A stretch of 64,000 nt of DNA from an uncultured Draconibacterium sp. (GTDB taxonomy: Bacteria > Bacteroidota > Bacteroidia > Bacteroidales > Prolixibacteraceae): assembly GCF_963677575.1 (NCBI RefSeq), contig NZ_OY782038.1, positions 4,529,501 through 4,593,500 of the forward strand, in the 5' to 3' direction. The stretch's first letter is position 1. The number at the start of each line of letters is the position of its first letter. Both the position numbers and the translations under genes were made by a program. A model generated the notes under the pieces. The model was not told the origin of the DNA and did not search any database. It saw nothing but the letters and a program-made list of their open reading frames with translations. Positions 23,430 to 32,694 of the stretch are shown piece by piece.

Positions 23430-25142
23430 TTATTTTGTTTGATAATAGTCGATTATTGCTTTGTAAAGTCCTTCAGCATTCGATTTTTCTGCAGTAAAAA
23501 GTGGCTTGGCACCACCTTGTCGAATGGCCTCTGAAGTTACTTCTCCAATGCTGGCCATTTTCACTTTCGAAATATTTTCGGTACCGTAAAATTGGCAGAA
23601 ATTATTAAAAGTGGATGGACTTGTAAATACGATCAGATCGTAATTGTCATTCGAAATCGTATCCAGTATTTTTGAATCAGCTCCCGATGGTTTTACTGTT
23701 TGATACGTATTTATGCGGGTAACTGAATTTGATTTTGATAATTCCGTTTCCAGTTTATCACCGGCCAGATTTCCAAGAGCCAGTAAAATATTTTGGTTTT
23801 GCAGATTGTGTTTTCCCTGTAATTCTTTTAACAGGCCGTCGGATGTATTTTCGTTTGCCGTAAAATATGGAGCATAACCGTAATAATCCAGTTCGGCTGC
23901 AGTGTTTTTACCGATCACAGCAATTTTTAAATTTGTAGGCAAAGTGGTATTGCCTGCTGTTTCAATCAGTTGTTTAAAGAAACTTACAACGCCATTTTTA
24001 CTGGTGAAAATTACCCACTGGTACTGATCAAGATTCTGTAAAGATTTCTTTTCTGCAGCAGTGAGTTGTGTCTCTTCAATTTGAATCATGGGCAGCGAAA
24101 CAACCGAAGCACCGGCTTTTGTTAGTAACTCCGGAAGGTCATCGTGTATATCGGCCGGACGAGTTGAAATTATCACCTTGTCTTTTAACGGAAGCGCTGT
24201 GTTTGCAACCGGTAAATTCTCTGTTCGAATGGCTTCAAGAATTTCTTTTCCATCGGCATTGAATAATTTGTTGGCCAGATTTCTCGCCATTTCATTGGCA
24301 TTTTCAACCGGTCCGCGAACTGTTTCTCTCAGGAATTTACTTCCGTCGATGCTGGCAACAAAACCTGTAATTTTTACCTGATCGCCTTCAACTTTACAAG
24401 TACTTCCCACCGGAATCTGGCAACCGCCTTCCAAAGTATTCAAAAACACACGTTCTGCCGAACTTGTTATCATCGTTTCCTTGTGATTGATTTGAGCAAT
24501 TATTGCTTCAATCTCCGGATCATTATCTTTTATTTCGATGGCAATTGCACCTTGTCCGCATGCCGGGATCATTGTTTCCGGATCAAGAATTTCGGTAATT
24601 GCTTCATCCATTTCCAAACGTTGTAATCCGGCTCCTGCCATGATCATGGCATCGCAGTAACCTTCATTCATTTTACGGATGCGTGTGTTTACGTTTCCTC
24701 TGATCTCAACGATATTAAAATCGGGATTCAAACGTAACAGTTGTGCTTTGCGTCGTAAACTTGAAGTTGCGATTGTATGCTCCGAAGTGAGTTCCGAAAG
24801 TTTTAAATGATCTTTGCTGACCAGTGCATCGTTAACGGTGCCTCTTTCCAAAACGGCGCCCAGTTTTGTTCCTTCAGGAAAAATAGTTGGAAGGTCTTTT
24901 AAACTGTGCACGGCCATGTCGATTTCGTTATTGAACATGGCCACTTCCAGCTCTTTGGTAAAAAGTCCTTTGTCGCCGATTTTTGACAACGGAACATCTA
25001 AAATTTTGTCGCCTTTTGTTTTTATAACGACAATCTCAAATTGCTTTTCAGGGAATTTTGGTGCCAGTTCATCTTTTACCCTATAAGCCTGATATAAGGC
25101 CAGCTTACTGCCTCGTGTACCAATGCGAATTATATGTTTCAT
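23430..25142 (-). CDS. hemCD: Fused hydroxymethylbilane synthase / uroporphyrinogen-III synthase
   Basis: A 570-residue fusion. Residues 1 to about 305 are porphobilinogen deaminase: IGTRGSKLALYQA at the N-terminus, HSLKDLP, and the dipyrromethane-cofactor Cys241 in GGCQIPVG. After a short linker, about residues 320-570 form uroporphyrinogen-III synthase, recognised by the PADIHDDLPELLTKAG start, VIFTSKNGVVSFF and the C-terminal IVFTSPSTFNNF. The fusion gives hydroxymethylbilane directly to the cyclising enzyme. The ATG overlaps the hemA stop (ATGA), showing coupling. Confidence 0.94.
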   Translation of the reverse strand: MKHIIRIGTRGSKLALYQAYRVKDELAPKFPEKQFEIVVIKTKGDKILDVPLSKIGDKGLFTKELEVAMFNNEIDMAVHSLKDLPTIFPEGTKLGAVLERGTVNDALVSKDHLKLSELTSEHTIATSSLRRKAQLLRLNPDFNIVEIRGNVNTRIRKMNEGYCDAMIMAGAGLQRLEMDEAITEILDPETMIPACGQGAIAIEIKDNDPEIEAIIAQINHKETMITSSAERVFLNTLEGGCQIPVGSTCKVEGDQVKITGFVASIDGSKFLRETVRGPVENANEMARNLANKLFNADGKEILEAIRTENLPVANTALPLKDKVIISTRPADIHDDLPELLTKAGASVVSLPMIQIEETQLTAAEKKSLQNLDQYQWVIFTSKNGVVSFFKQLIETAGNTTLPTNLKIAVIGKNTAAELDYYGYAPYFTANENTSDGLLKELQGKHNLQNQNILLALGNLAGDKLETELSKSNSVTRINTYQTVKPSGADSKILDTISNDNYDLIVFTSPSTFNNFCQFYGTENISKVKMASIGEVTSEAIRQGGAKPLFTAEKSNAEGLYKAIIDYYQTK

Positions 25143-26392
25143 GGAGCAATCTTGAACAGGTCGTTAACCAATTCGATGTATTCTTTATTGCGCCCGTTAT
25201 CGGTAATCGATTTTACGTTTTTTATCATCAGGCGAATAAATTTATTGGTAATGTGGTCGGCATACATCGAAGCCTCTTCCGTGTTGTCGTTCGACTGTCG
25301 TTTGATAAAACCTTCCAGTTCCGCTTCATTTATTTTCCTGAAATTATCGCTGATACTTTGAAAAGTCGGAGTTAAATTACGGGTGAATTGCCAGTCAGTA
25401 AAATCACTTACAAACTCGGCAATAATACTTTCTGCTTTTTCGATTTCACCTTTGCGAATGTCAAATGTTTTATCCACAACGGCATTCAGATCGTCGATAT
25501 CGTTAACATAAACATTTTCGATTTCTGCCACATCGGGTGCAACATTATGAGGCACCGAAAGATCAACAAAAAACATCGGTTTGTTTTGTCTTTCAACCAT
25601 TACCTGTGCCACCATTTCTTTGGTAATAAGTGGCTTTTTTGATGCGGTTGATGTGATTACAATATCGTTGTGAACCAATTCATCTTGCAGTTCAGAAAAA
25701 TCCTTTGCTACACCTTTGTAACGTTTGGACAGTTCCTGTGCTTTTTCCGCTGTGCGGTTAATGATGGTAAACTTGTCGCAACCTTTTTTCAACAGGTTTT
25801 GCAGCGTTAGTTCGCCGGTTTGACCCGCTCCAAGTAACAATGTGGGATGCGAACTCAGGTTATGCAGTTTTTTGTTAGCCAGTTCTACGGCAGCGTAACT
25901 AATTGAAACTGCTCCTTTCGAAAGTGCGGTTTCGGTTCTTACCTTTTTCCCGGCCTCGAAAGCTTTGTTAAACAATCGAATTAAAGTCGGGCTGTGCAAT
26001 TCATATTTTTCGGCAATGGCAAAAGCGTCTTTTAGCTGACCCACAATCTGGTATTCGCCCAGCGCCATCGAGTCGAGCCCTGATGCAACACGAAATAAAT
26101 GCTCTGATGCTTCATCCTGGAATTTGTGATAGAAATGCGATCCCACACTTTTATCCGCTTTTCTCCATTCAAAAAGCATTTTGGCTAATGTTGATGCACA
26201 ATCAAAAACGTCTTTTTCTGTGTAGTCAAAATATATTTCGGTACGGTTGCATGTCGAAACCACGATAGCACCGTTTATTCCTGCGTCGATTAATTGCGGC
26301 ACAAAACGCTTCACATCCTCTTCGCAAAACACGAATTTTTCCCGAACTTTTATCGGAGCCGTTTTGTGGTTTAATCCAAGTAATCCTATCAT
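25139..26392 (-). CDS. hemA: Glutamyl-tRNA reductase
   Basis: A 417-residue NADPH enzyme reducing Glu-tRNA(Glu) to glutamate-1-semialdehyde, the committed step of the C5 pathway. Start ATG 26392 gives the family N-terminus MIGLLGLNHKTAPI; an upstream TTG at 26425 is rejected. Catalytic Cys48 lies in VVSTCNRTEIY, the SGLDSMALGEYQIVGQ box follows, and the NADPH loop is LLGAGQTGEL. It is first of the heme operon (hemA-hemCD-hemB-hemL-hemE). Tandem 11-bp repeats lie 46-67 bases upstream. Confidence 0.95.
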   Translation of the reverse strand: MIGLLGLNHKTAPIKVREKFVFCEEDVKRFVPQLIDAGINGAIVVSTCNRTEIYFDYTEKDVFDCASTLAKMLFEWRKADKSVGSHFYHKFQDEASEHLFRVASGLDSMALGEYQIVGQLKDAFAIAEKYELHSPTLIRLFNKAFEAGKKVRTETALSKGAVSISYAAVELANKKLHNLSSHPTLLLGAGQTGELTLQNLLKKGCDKFTIINRTAEKAQELSKRYKGVAKDFSELQDELVHNDIVITSTASKKPLITKEMVAQVMVERQNKPMFFVDLSVPHNVAPDVAEIENVYVNDIDDLNAVVDKTFDIRKGEIEKAESIIAEFVSDFTDWQFTRNLTPTFQSISDNFRKINEAELEGFIKRQSNDNTEEASMYADHITNKFIRLMIKNVKSITDNGRNKEYIELVNDLFKIAP

Positions 26393-26437
26393 GAATGAAT
26401 CGCTTAAGTCTTGATTTTGAAACAATGTTATTAAAAC

Positions 26438-26459
26438 AATCTGTAGAAAATCTGTAGAA
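26438..26459. promoter_or_regulatory. Tandem 11-bp direct repeat upstream of hemA
   Basis: AATCTGTAGAA occurs twice without a gap (26438-26448 and 26449-26459), with a degenerate third unit (AAACAGATTT) beyond. It lies in the 162-base gap between hemA and the upstream histidine-kinase gene, close to where the heme promoter must be. No exact TAnnTTTG box was found there. Confidence 0.45.
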
Positions 26460-26554
26460 AAAACAGATTTGGCAGAGTATTGAACAAAGGATTGTAAGAG
26501 GTGTGTTTATTTGGCAGAAATAGAGTGCGTTATGATGATAGTCAGTTTGTGAAA

Positions 26555-27838
26555 TCAGACTTCAAAATTGTTTGTTTCCGGGGCGAAAATAATACTAAAA
26601 TTGTGTAGATTATTCTCATAGGAATAAAGGGCCTTAAAACCCGAAACTTCGCATATTTTCTGAACGATGGCCAGTCCCAGTCCAACCGAACTGTCGGAGG
26701 AAGATGATTTGTAAAATCGTTTGAAAATATCGTCAGCGGTTCCCTGAATTTTTTCGCCACTGTTGGCAATTGTAAGTTGCTTTTCGTTTGCAGTTATTGA
26801 AATAGAACCATTTTTAAAGTTGTGGCGGATGGCATTTTTTAACAGGTTGGCAATCAGTATGTCGGCGAGGTAGGGATTCATTTCAACAAAATATTGTTTG
26901 TCGGGACTTTCAACCGAGATCTTTTTGCTTTCGATGACATCCTCAAGGAAAGAAAGCTGTGTGCCGATGATTTGTGTTAAGTCGATTTTTTTGACTTCGG
27001 GAAATTGCCGGTTTCCGATCTTTGAAAGAAGCAACAACGTATTTGTCAGGCGTGAAAGCCGGGTGGACGCTTCATAGGCATCGCTAATCGTTTTTAGTTC
27101 TTTCTCCTGCATACATTCAGATTGCAAAAGCAGCTCCATTTTCGAGATGATCACGGCAATGGGTGTTTGCAATTCGTGCGAGGCATTTTCGGTGTATTCT
27201 TTCAGGTTATAATAGTCATCTTTTATGCGCTCCGTCATCGAAATAAGCACCTTGTTCAATTCGTTAAATTCCTTGATATCGCTCTCTTTTAGCTGAAAAT
27301 CTTCGTGGGTGTTCAGGTCGTATTGTTTTATCTTGTTGATGGTGTTGTAAAACGATTTTAAGGTTTTTTGCGAAATGTGCCGGTTTAATATCAATAGCCC
27401 GATAATAAGCGCGACTACCAGAAGGGTCATCGTTAAAATAATTCGAACGATAAGGTTGTCGGTTTCGGCGTGCGATTTAAAAATCTTCACCAGGAATTTT
27501 TGCCCGCCAATCTCGGATACAAACTGCAGTTGACGATAAGCGGTGTAAACGCCTGTTGCATTGTCCACAATAAGTGTGTCGGAATAACCTGCAACCGGAT
27601 TTTGGTTAGCAGGAATCGGAGTTATTTCAACTTTTTTCTCAAAATCGGTTGGTGCGGTTGTTGCTCCGTGTGCCGATTTTAATTCGTTCTGAATGCTGGT
27701 TTGGCGTTTTTGCAACTCAACATTTATGTTTTGGTTTACCTGTTGGCGAAGTACAAAATAAAAAACCACTAATCCGGTAAGGAAAATGAAAAGCGAAATG
27801 GAGAGGAAATTAAGACTTATTTTAGTAAGTAGTTTCAT
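26555..27838 (-). CDS. Sensor histidine kinase
   Basis: A 427-residue membrane kinase. Start ATG 27838 (MKLLTKISLNFLSISLFIFL) is preferred to a GTG 13 codons upstream. It has two transmembrane helices flanking a periplasmic sensor of about 110 residues, then a HAMP-like stretch. The HisKA H-box is ASHELQTPIAV with His221. The ATPase domain has NLLKNAIRHN as the N box and SSVGLGLAIVQ as the G box. It pairs with the response regulator upstream. Signal and targets are unknown. Confidence 0.92.
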   Translation of the reverse strand: MKLLTKISLNFLSISLFIFLTGLVVFYFVLRQQVNQNINVELQKRQTSIQNELKSAHGATTAPTDFEKKVEITPIPANQNPVAGYSDTLIVDNATGVYTAYRQLQFVSEIGGQKFLVKIFKSHAETDNLIVRIILTMTLLVVALIIGLLILNRHISQKTLKSFYNTINKIKQYDLNTHEDFQLKESDIKEFNELNKVLISMTERIKDDYYNLKEYTENASHELQTPIAVIISKMELLLQSECMQEKELKTISDAYEASTRLSRLTNTLLLLSKIGNRQFPEVKKIDLTQIIGTQLSFLEDVIESKKISVESPDKQYFVEMNPYLADILIANLLKNAIRHNFKNGSISITANEKQLTIANSGEKIQGTADDIFKRFYKSSSSDSSVGLGLAIVQKICEVSGFKALYSYENNLHNFSIIFAPETNNFEV

Positions 27839-27870
27839 GTTATTGTGCGGCTTGTGTAAAATAACCTTTC

Positions 27871-28072
27871 GGAACACAAAGGCTCAAAGTCACGAAGGTA
27901 AGAGGAAAAGATACATTGGATATCTTTGAGGTTTTGGGCCATTGTTTTTAATGTTTCCTTATTGTTCAAAATCAAATTTATGCATTAGTATTTAAGACAT
28001 AAAATTCATTCCCCTAAATTATTAATAATTCAGAATCTTAATTCCTTCGTGTTTTAGCGTCTTCGTGTTTTT
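27871..28072. repeat. Inverted pair of TTCGTG-type repeats in the regulator-kinase gap
   Basis: The minus-strand segment at 27898-27871 (CCTTCGTGACTTTGAGCC then TTTGTG) resembles the plus-strand segment at 28044-28072 (CCTTCGTGTTTTAGCG then TCTTCGTG). The two lie about 145 bases apart, head to head, in the 237-base gap between the regulator and kinase genes. They look like copies of a dispersed intergenic repeat. Confidence 0.5.
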
Positions 28073-28075
28073 GTT

Positions 28076-28759
28076 TTATTCCAGGTTTAAATCAAATTTA
28101 TACCCCACACCGTAAATGGTTTTTATATAATCGGTGCATCCTTTTTTAATCAGTTTTTTGCGGAGGTTTTTAATGTGTCCGTAAATAAAATCGTACGAAT
28201 CGGCAATGTCCATGTAATCGCCCCAAAGATGCTGTGCCAAACCGGTTTTGGTTATTACCTTGTTTTTGTTGGCGATAAAAAACTGCAGTAATTCGTATTC
28301 TTTTTTAGTAAGTTGTAACTCTTTTTCGTTTACAAAAACCTGGTGCGAATCGGGGAGGATTTTTATTTCGTTCACCAAAATGTGATTGTCGCCATCGAAA
28401 TTAATTCGCCGGTTAATCGATTTCAGGTGTGCGTTTAATTCTGCCAAATGAAAAGGTTTGGTGAGGTAATTATCTGCACCAATCTCAAGTCCTTCAATTC
28501 TGTTTTCCAATGAGTCGCGTGCTGAAATAATGATAATTCCCATTTTCTTATTATCCTTTTTTACCTGGCGGATGAGATCGAGTCCACTGCCGCCCGGCAA
28601 GTTGATATCTACCAAAATACAATCGTAAAAATGGATATCAATATGCTCGGCAGCTGTATTGTAATCGTAGGCTGTTTCACAAACATAACCTTCATCGGTC
28701 AGGTACTGAAAAATGGCGTCGGATAAAGCTATTTCGTCTTCAATTATGAGAATCTTCAT
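28076..28759 (-). CDS. OmpR/PhoB-family response regulator
   Basis: A 227-residue regulator. The receiver domain (1-120) has the acidic pocket EDE at 7-9, phosphoacceptor Asp51 in ILVDINLPGG, and the conserved Lys in LTKPFH. The C-terminal winged helix (about 128-225) carries LTKKEYELLQFF and YIKTIYGVGYKF, typical of OmpR-type DNA binding. It is cotranscribed with the kinase gene, though the 237-base gap is unusually long. Confidence 0.95.
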   Translation of the reverse strand: MKILIIEDEIALSDAIFQYLTDEGYVCETAYDYNTAAEHIDIHFYDCILVDINLPGGSGLDLIRQVKKDNKKMGIIIISARDSLENRIEGLEIGADNYLTKPFHLAELNAHLKSINRRINFDGDNHILVNEIKILPDSHQVFVNEKELQLTKKEYELLQFFIANKNKVITKTGLAQHLWGDYMDIADSYDFIYGHIKNLRKKLIKKGCTDYIKTIYGVGYKFDLNLE

Positions 28760-28849
28760 GTAGGCTTATTTTCAAATTGCAATATAATAACTTTAAAGCT
28801 TCTGGCGTCATTTGTCTCAGATGAGTTGGTTTTATGGCTATATTGCAGC

Positions 28850-29140
28850 ATGTTAAAAAATAATCTTTGTTGCCGGATATATCCCGCAGTTATCCTACTC
28901 ATCTCTGCACTAATAAGCTTTGGGATTTTCTATTTTAAAGAAGCGACAACCATATTGGAAATATTCTCTGATCGGGGTGCCTTTTTTGATTTTCTGGGAA
29001 TTAGTTTTGCTATTGCAATACTGCCTGTTGGGGTGTTTTATTATTTAAGCGACAAGGATAAATTTGAAAAATCGGCCAGACCATTGTCGCTGCTGGGGTT
29101 TCTCCCTGCTTTGATTTATATGGTGCTTCTTATTTTTTAA
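28850..29140 (+). CDS. Small three-helix membrane protein, unknown
   Basis: A 96-residue hydrophobic protein with helices at about 11-30, 49-67 and 78-95 and a short charged loop DKDKFEKSARP. ATG 28850 is preferred to an in-frame TTG 24 bases upstream. Nothing in it indicates a function. It is divergent from the response regulator and ends before a strong bidirectional terminator. Confidence 0.6.
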   Translation: MLKNNLCCRIYPAVILLISALISFGIFYFKEATTILEIFSDRGAFFDFLGISFAIAILPVGVFYYLSDKDKFEKSARPLSLLGFLPALIYMVLLIF

Positions 29141-29185
29141 TTTGAAAGGAGTTGCTTCCGGGGCAATATTAAGCTACAATAAAAA

Positions 29186-29219
29186 CAAAGACTTGCCACT
29201 AAAAACAGGCAAGTCTTTG
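29186..29219. terminator. Bidirectional terminator hairpin
   Basis: CAAAGACTTGCC (29186-29197) and GGCAAGTCTTTG (29208-29219) form a perfect 12-bp stem with a 10-base A-rich loop. It lies between two convergent genes and can serve both. Confidence 0.8.
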
Positions 29220-29237
29220 GCAATATATATCATTTAA

Positions 29238-29738
29238 TTATTCAGGAATTGAGTCGTTGATAGTTGAAACACCCTCTACTTTTGGGCGTTTAAAAATATA
29301 ACGTGTAATAAAAATACCGTTGGAGTCATCAGCACCTCCATAACTTTCAACACCTGTATTTACAAAGGCAAGTTCCCAGCCCTGGCTCATCATGTCGTTA
29401 ATTTTTGAGGTTAATAATGCATCGTTCGAAGCAATGTTCTGAAAACGGATACCTCCAACATTGAAAAAGTTGAGCAGTTTGGTTTCGTCGTAATCCTTAA
29501 TTCGAATTTCTTCACGGTTGCTTTTGTTGCGGTCGCCGTTTTCTGCTGTTTGCCGTGTTGTAAATTCTTTATAATCCACCTCGTGGTCGGTAGAAAGTAA
29601 TCTCGAACGGCCAACACCACTCGGAATTATCGATTCAATAGTGGTAATAATTTTTACCTCGTATTGTGGATTCTCCTGCCCGTTTGCTGCCGGCGATAAA
29701 ACCAACGCCAAAAGGATGAACATAAGTACTTGTTTCAT
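29238..29738 (-). CDS. Secreted protein, paralogue of the next gene
   Basis: A 166-residue exported protein with signal peptide MKQVLMFILLALVLSPAANG. It shares with the protein at 29788-30312 the blocks IPSGVGRSR, GGIRFQNI-SNDAL-TSKINDM and a GWEL motif near the end, then a tail ending in -TRY-F. The GWEL block recalls DUF4177-type small domains. No function is recognised. The two genes are 49 bases apart on one strand and probably form one transcript. Confidence 0.75.
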   Translation of the reverse strand: MKQVLMFILLALVLSPAANGQENPQYEVKIITTIESIIPSGVGRSRLLSTDHEVDYKEFTTRQTAENGDRNKSNREEIRIKDYDETKLLNFFNVGGIRFQNIASNDALLTSKINDMMSQGWELAFVNTGVESYGGADDSNGIFITRYIFKRPKVEGVSTINDSIPE

Positions 29739-29787
29739 TTTATGTAAGTTTTTGTGATTTATAACTTGTTTATGGAATGTCGGGATC

Positions 29788-30312
29788 TTATTCTTTAATC
29801 TCTTTTCTGAAATAATACCGTGTTAGAAATAATCCGTTTGGGTCATTCTTGCTTTCGCTGTCGTCGTTTAGCAGTGTTTTGAATATTTCTTTTTTAACAC
29901 TGGCATTGGCCATTTTGCTTTCAGTCCCTGTTTTAACATCGTATAATTCCCAACCATTGGCTAACATGTCGTTAATTTTTGAAGTAATTAGTGCATCATT
30001 CGAAACAATGTTCTGAAACCGGATTCCGCCTTCGTTATAGAAGTTCAGCAACTTGGTTTCTTCATATTCCTTAATACGGATGTCTTTTCGTTTGCTCTTG
30101 TTTTTGTCTTTTTTGGCTGCCGTTTGTTGCGAGGTAAAATCCTGGTAGTTCACTTCTGCAAGCGGAGAAATCATTCGCGATCTTCCCACTCCACTGGGAA
30201 CAAGCGACTCAATACAGCTAACGACTTGGATGTCGTACTTTGGCTGTTGTGCCTGAGCCAGAATTGGAAGGCTAAAAAGAACCAGAAATGCTATTCGAAT
30301 TTTGAGGTACAT
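29788..30312 (-). CDS. Secreted protein, tandem paralogue
   Basis: A 174-residue exported protein with signal peptide MYLKIRIAFLVLFSLPILAQ; ATG 30312 is used in preference to an upstream TTG. It is about half identical to the downstream neighbour over the shared blocks (VPSGVGRSR, IRIKEYEETKLLNFYN, GGIRFQNIVSNDALITSKI, GWELYDV), but has an extra insert near residues 140-160 (KKEIFKTLLNDDSESKND). It arose by tandem duplication. Location is periplasm or outside; role unknown. Confidence 0.75.
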   Translation of the reverse strand: MYLKIRIAFLVLFSLPILAQAQQPKYDIQVVSCIESLVPSGVGRSRMISPLAEVNYQDFTSQQTAAKKDKNKSKRKDIRIKEYEETKLLNFYNEGGIRFQNIVSNDALITSKINDMLANGWELYDVKTGTESKMANASVKKEIFKTLLNDDSESKNDPNGLFLTRYYFRKEIKE

Positions 30313-30498
30313 TTTTAAATCAATTATGTTTAGCAAGGGCAAATGTACCTAAATCTTTTATCCTTATTTAAAAAGATTATAAAAAGATAAGGAACAATTC
30401 TAAATTTGAGTTATTCACAAATGGTTGTGTATTCAAATAGTTAAGACTGGCGCATCCAACGAGAATTTTTTTCTATCTTTCCCCAACAAAAGAAAACT

Positions 30499-32688
30499 AT
30501 GTCAAAGTTCCCGTTTTATCAACAATTTGATGCAATGGATTGTGGCCCTACCTGTTTGCGTATGGTGGCTAAATATTACGGGAAACATTACACCACAGAA
30601 TTTCTTCGCGAAAACTCTTATATCACCCGCGAGGGCGTGTCGTTGTTGGGAATCAGCGATGCCGCCGAGGCGATCGGGATGCGTTCGATGGGCGTAAAAA
30701 TCACCTTTCAACAATTAAAAAACGAAGCCCCGCTACCTTGTATCGTACACTGGGGGCAGGAACATTTTGTTGTTGTTCATCAGTTTAAAAAGGGTAAAGT
30801 TTGTGTGGCTGATCCTGCTTTTGGGCGGATTGAATACACCGAAAAGGAGTTCTGCGAAAAATGGATTTCAACAGTTTCTGGCGGTGAAGAAAAAGGAATT
30901 TGCCTGCTTATGCAACCAACACCCGATTTCTACCAGAGCGAAGACGACAAGGTAAAACGTACCGGATTTCAGTTCGTATTTAATTACCTGAAACCCTACA
31001 AAAAACTGGTAATCCAGCTAATTCTCGGTTTCTTTTTGGGAAGTTGTATTCAACTGGTGTTGCCGTTTTTAACACAGAGTGTTGTCGATATTGGTATCAA
31101 TAATCAGGATATTGGTTTTATCTACCTTGTTCTTATCGCTCAACTGGTGTTGTTTATCAGCCGGATGTCGGTTGAGTTTATACGCTCGTGGATTCTCTTG
31201 CACATTAGTACGCGAATCAATATTTCTATTATTTCCGATTTTCTGATCAAACTGATGAAATTACCGTTGGGCTTTTTCGACTCAAAAATGATCGGGGATA
31301 TTTTACAACGTATTGAAGATCATGACCGAATCGAGCGCTTTTTAACGGCGCAATCAATCGGGGTGTTGTTCTCGGTTTTTAGCCTGGTGGTTTTTGCCAT
31401 TGTACTGGCTATTTACAGCTGGACTATATTTTTAATTTTCATTGTTGGTTCGGCTTTGTATTTTGTTTGGATTTATGTTTTTATGAAACGCCGGCGTGAG
31501 CTTGATTTCAAACGTTTTAATAAACTTTCGGAAAATCAGAGTAAGCTGATCCAGATCATTAACGGAATGCAGGAAATAAAACTGAACAACTACGAAAAGC
31601 AAAAACGCTGGGAGTGGGAGCGTGTTCAGGCCGGACTGTTTAAAGTAAGCGTAAAAAGTCTTTCGCTGCAACAATACCAGGATGCCGGTTCGGTATTTAT
31701 AAATGAGACAAAAAATATTCTCATCATAATTATTTCTGCAACGGCAGTTGTTAATGGCGAATTAACCCTTGGTATGATGCTGGCTATACAATATATAATA
31801 GGACAGTTGAATACGCCGTTACGCCAGCTCATTAGTTTTATGCACACAGCGCAGGATGCAAAGATAAGTTTGGAGCGTTTGGCAGAAATACACGATAAAA
31901 AAGATGAGAGTGAAGCGGGGAAATCATATGTGAGGAACCTTCCTGAAAATAAAGGAATAGGTGTTCATGATTTGGTCTTTCAATATGAAGGACCGCGTTC
32001 TCCAAAGGTTTTAAATAATATTAATCTCGAAGTTCCGGAAAAGAAAACTACCGCAATTGTGGGAACCAGCGGCAGCGGGAAAACCACATTGATTAAATTA
32101 TTGCTTGGTTTCTATCCGCCTGTTGCCGGCGATATTAAAATTGGTGGAACACGACTGGCCAATTATTCTCCGCAAATGTGGCGCGACAACTGTGGTGTGG
32201 TAATGCAGGATGGTTTTATCTTTTCCGACAGCATTGCGAAAAATATTGTGGTAAATGACGAACTCGTTGATCAGGAACGATTGCTGAATGCAGTTAAAAT
32301 GGCAAATATTCAGGATTACATTGAAGCTTTGCCGTTGGGCTACAATACAAAAATAGGGCAGGAAGGTGTTGGATTGAGTCAGGGACAGAAACAGCGGATA
32401 TTGATTGCCCGGGCAATTTATAAATCGCCGGAGTACCTGTTTTTTGATGAGGCCACAAATGCGCTTGATGCCAACAACGAGAAAATGATCATGGAGAATA
32501 TGGACAAGTTCTCGGCCGGTAAAACTGTTGTTGTTGTGGCGCACCGTTTAAGTACGGTAAAAAATGCGGATCAGATTGTGGTGCTTGATTCCGGTGAGAT
32601 CGTTGAACGCGGAACACACGAAGAATTAATAGCAAAACAAGGGAAATATTATCAACTGGTTAAAAATCAATTGGAATTGGGAAATTGA
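30499..32688 (+). CDS. Peptidase-containing ABC exporter (C39, bacteriocin-type)
   Basis: A 729-residue exporter. The N-terminal C39 cysteine peptidase has Cys15 (DCGPTCLRM), His89 (GQEHFVVV) and Asp105 (ADPAFG), so it should cleave double-glycine leaders. Six transmembrane segments follow (about 165-450). The ATPase has Walker A GTSGSGKTT at 522-530, signature LSQGQKQRILIARAI, and Walker B FFDEATNALD. It works with the HlyD protein 6 bases downstream and an outer-membrane TolC-like channel not encoded here. No obvious double-glycine peptide gene lies next to it. Confidence 0.94.
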   Translation: MSKFPFYQQFDAMDCGPTCLRMVAKYYGKHYTTEFLRENSYITREGVSLLGISDAAEAIGMRSMGVKITFQQLKNEAPLPCIVHWGQEHFVVVHQFKKGKVCVADPAFGRIEYTEKEFCEKWISTVSGGEEKGICLLMQPTPDFYQSEDDKVKRTGFQFVFNYLKPYKKLVIQLILGFFLGSCIQLVLPFLTQSVVDIGINNQDIGFIYLVLIAQLVLFISRMSVEFIRSWILLHISTRINISIISDFLIKLMKLPLGFFDSKMIGDILQRIEDHDRIERFLTAQSIGVLFSVFSLVVFAIVLAIYSWTIFLIFIVGSALYFVWIYVFMKRRRELDFKRFNKLSENQSKLIQIINGMQEIKLNNYEKQKRWEWERVQAGLFKVSVKSLSLQQYQDAGSVFINETKNILIIIISATAVVNGELTLGMMLAIQYIIGQLNTPLRQLISFMHTAQDAKISLERLAEIHDKKDESEAGKSYVRNLPENKGIGVHDLVFQYEGPRSPKVLNNINLEVPEKKTTAIVGTSGSGKTTLIKLLLGFYPPVAGDIKIGGTRLANYSPQMWRDNCGVVMQDGFIFSDSIAKNIVVNDELVDQERLLNAVKMANIQDYIEALPLGYNTKIGQEGVGLSQGQKQRILIARAIYKSPEYLFFDEATNALDANNEKMIMENMDKFSAGKTVVVVAHRLSTVKNADQIVVLDSGEIVERGTHEELIAKQGKYYQLVKNQLELGN

Positions 32689-32694
32689 TAACAA

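Noticed and set aside
26393..26425. TTG start for hemA at 26425
   Set aside because: ATG 26392 gives the conserved MIGLLGLNHKTAP start.
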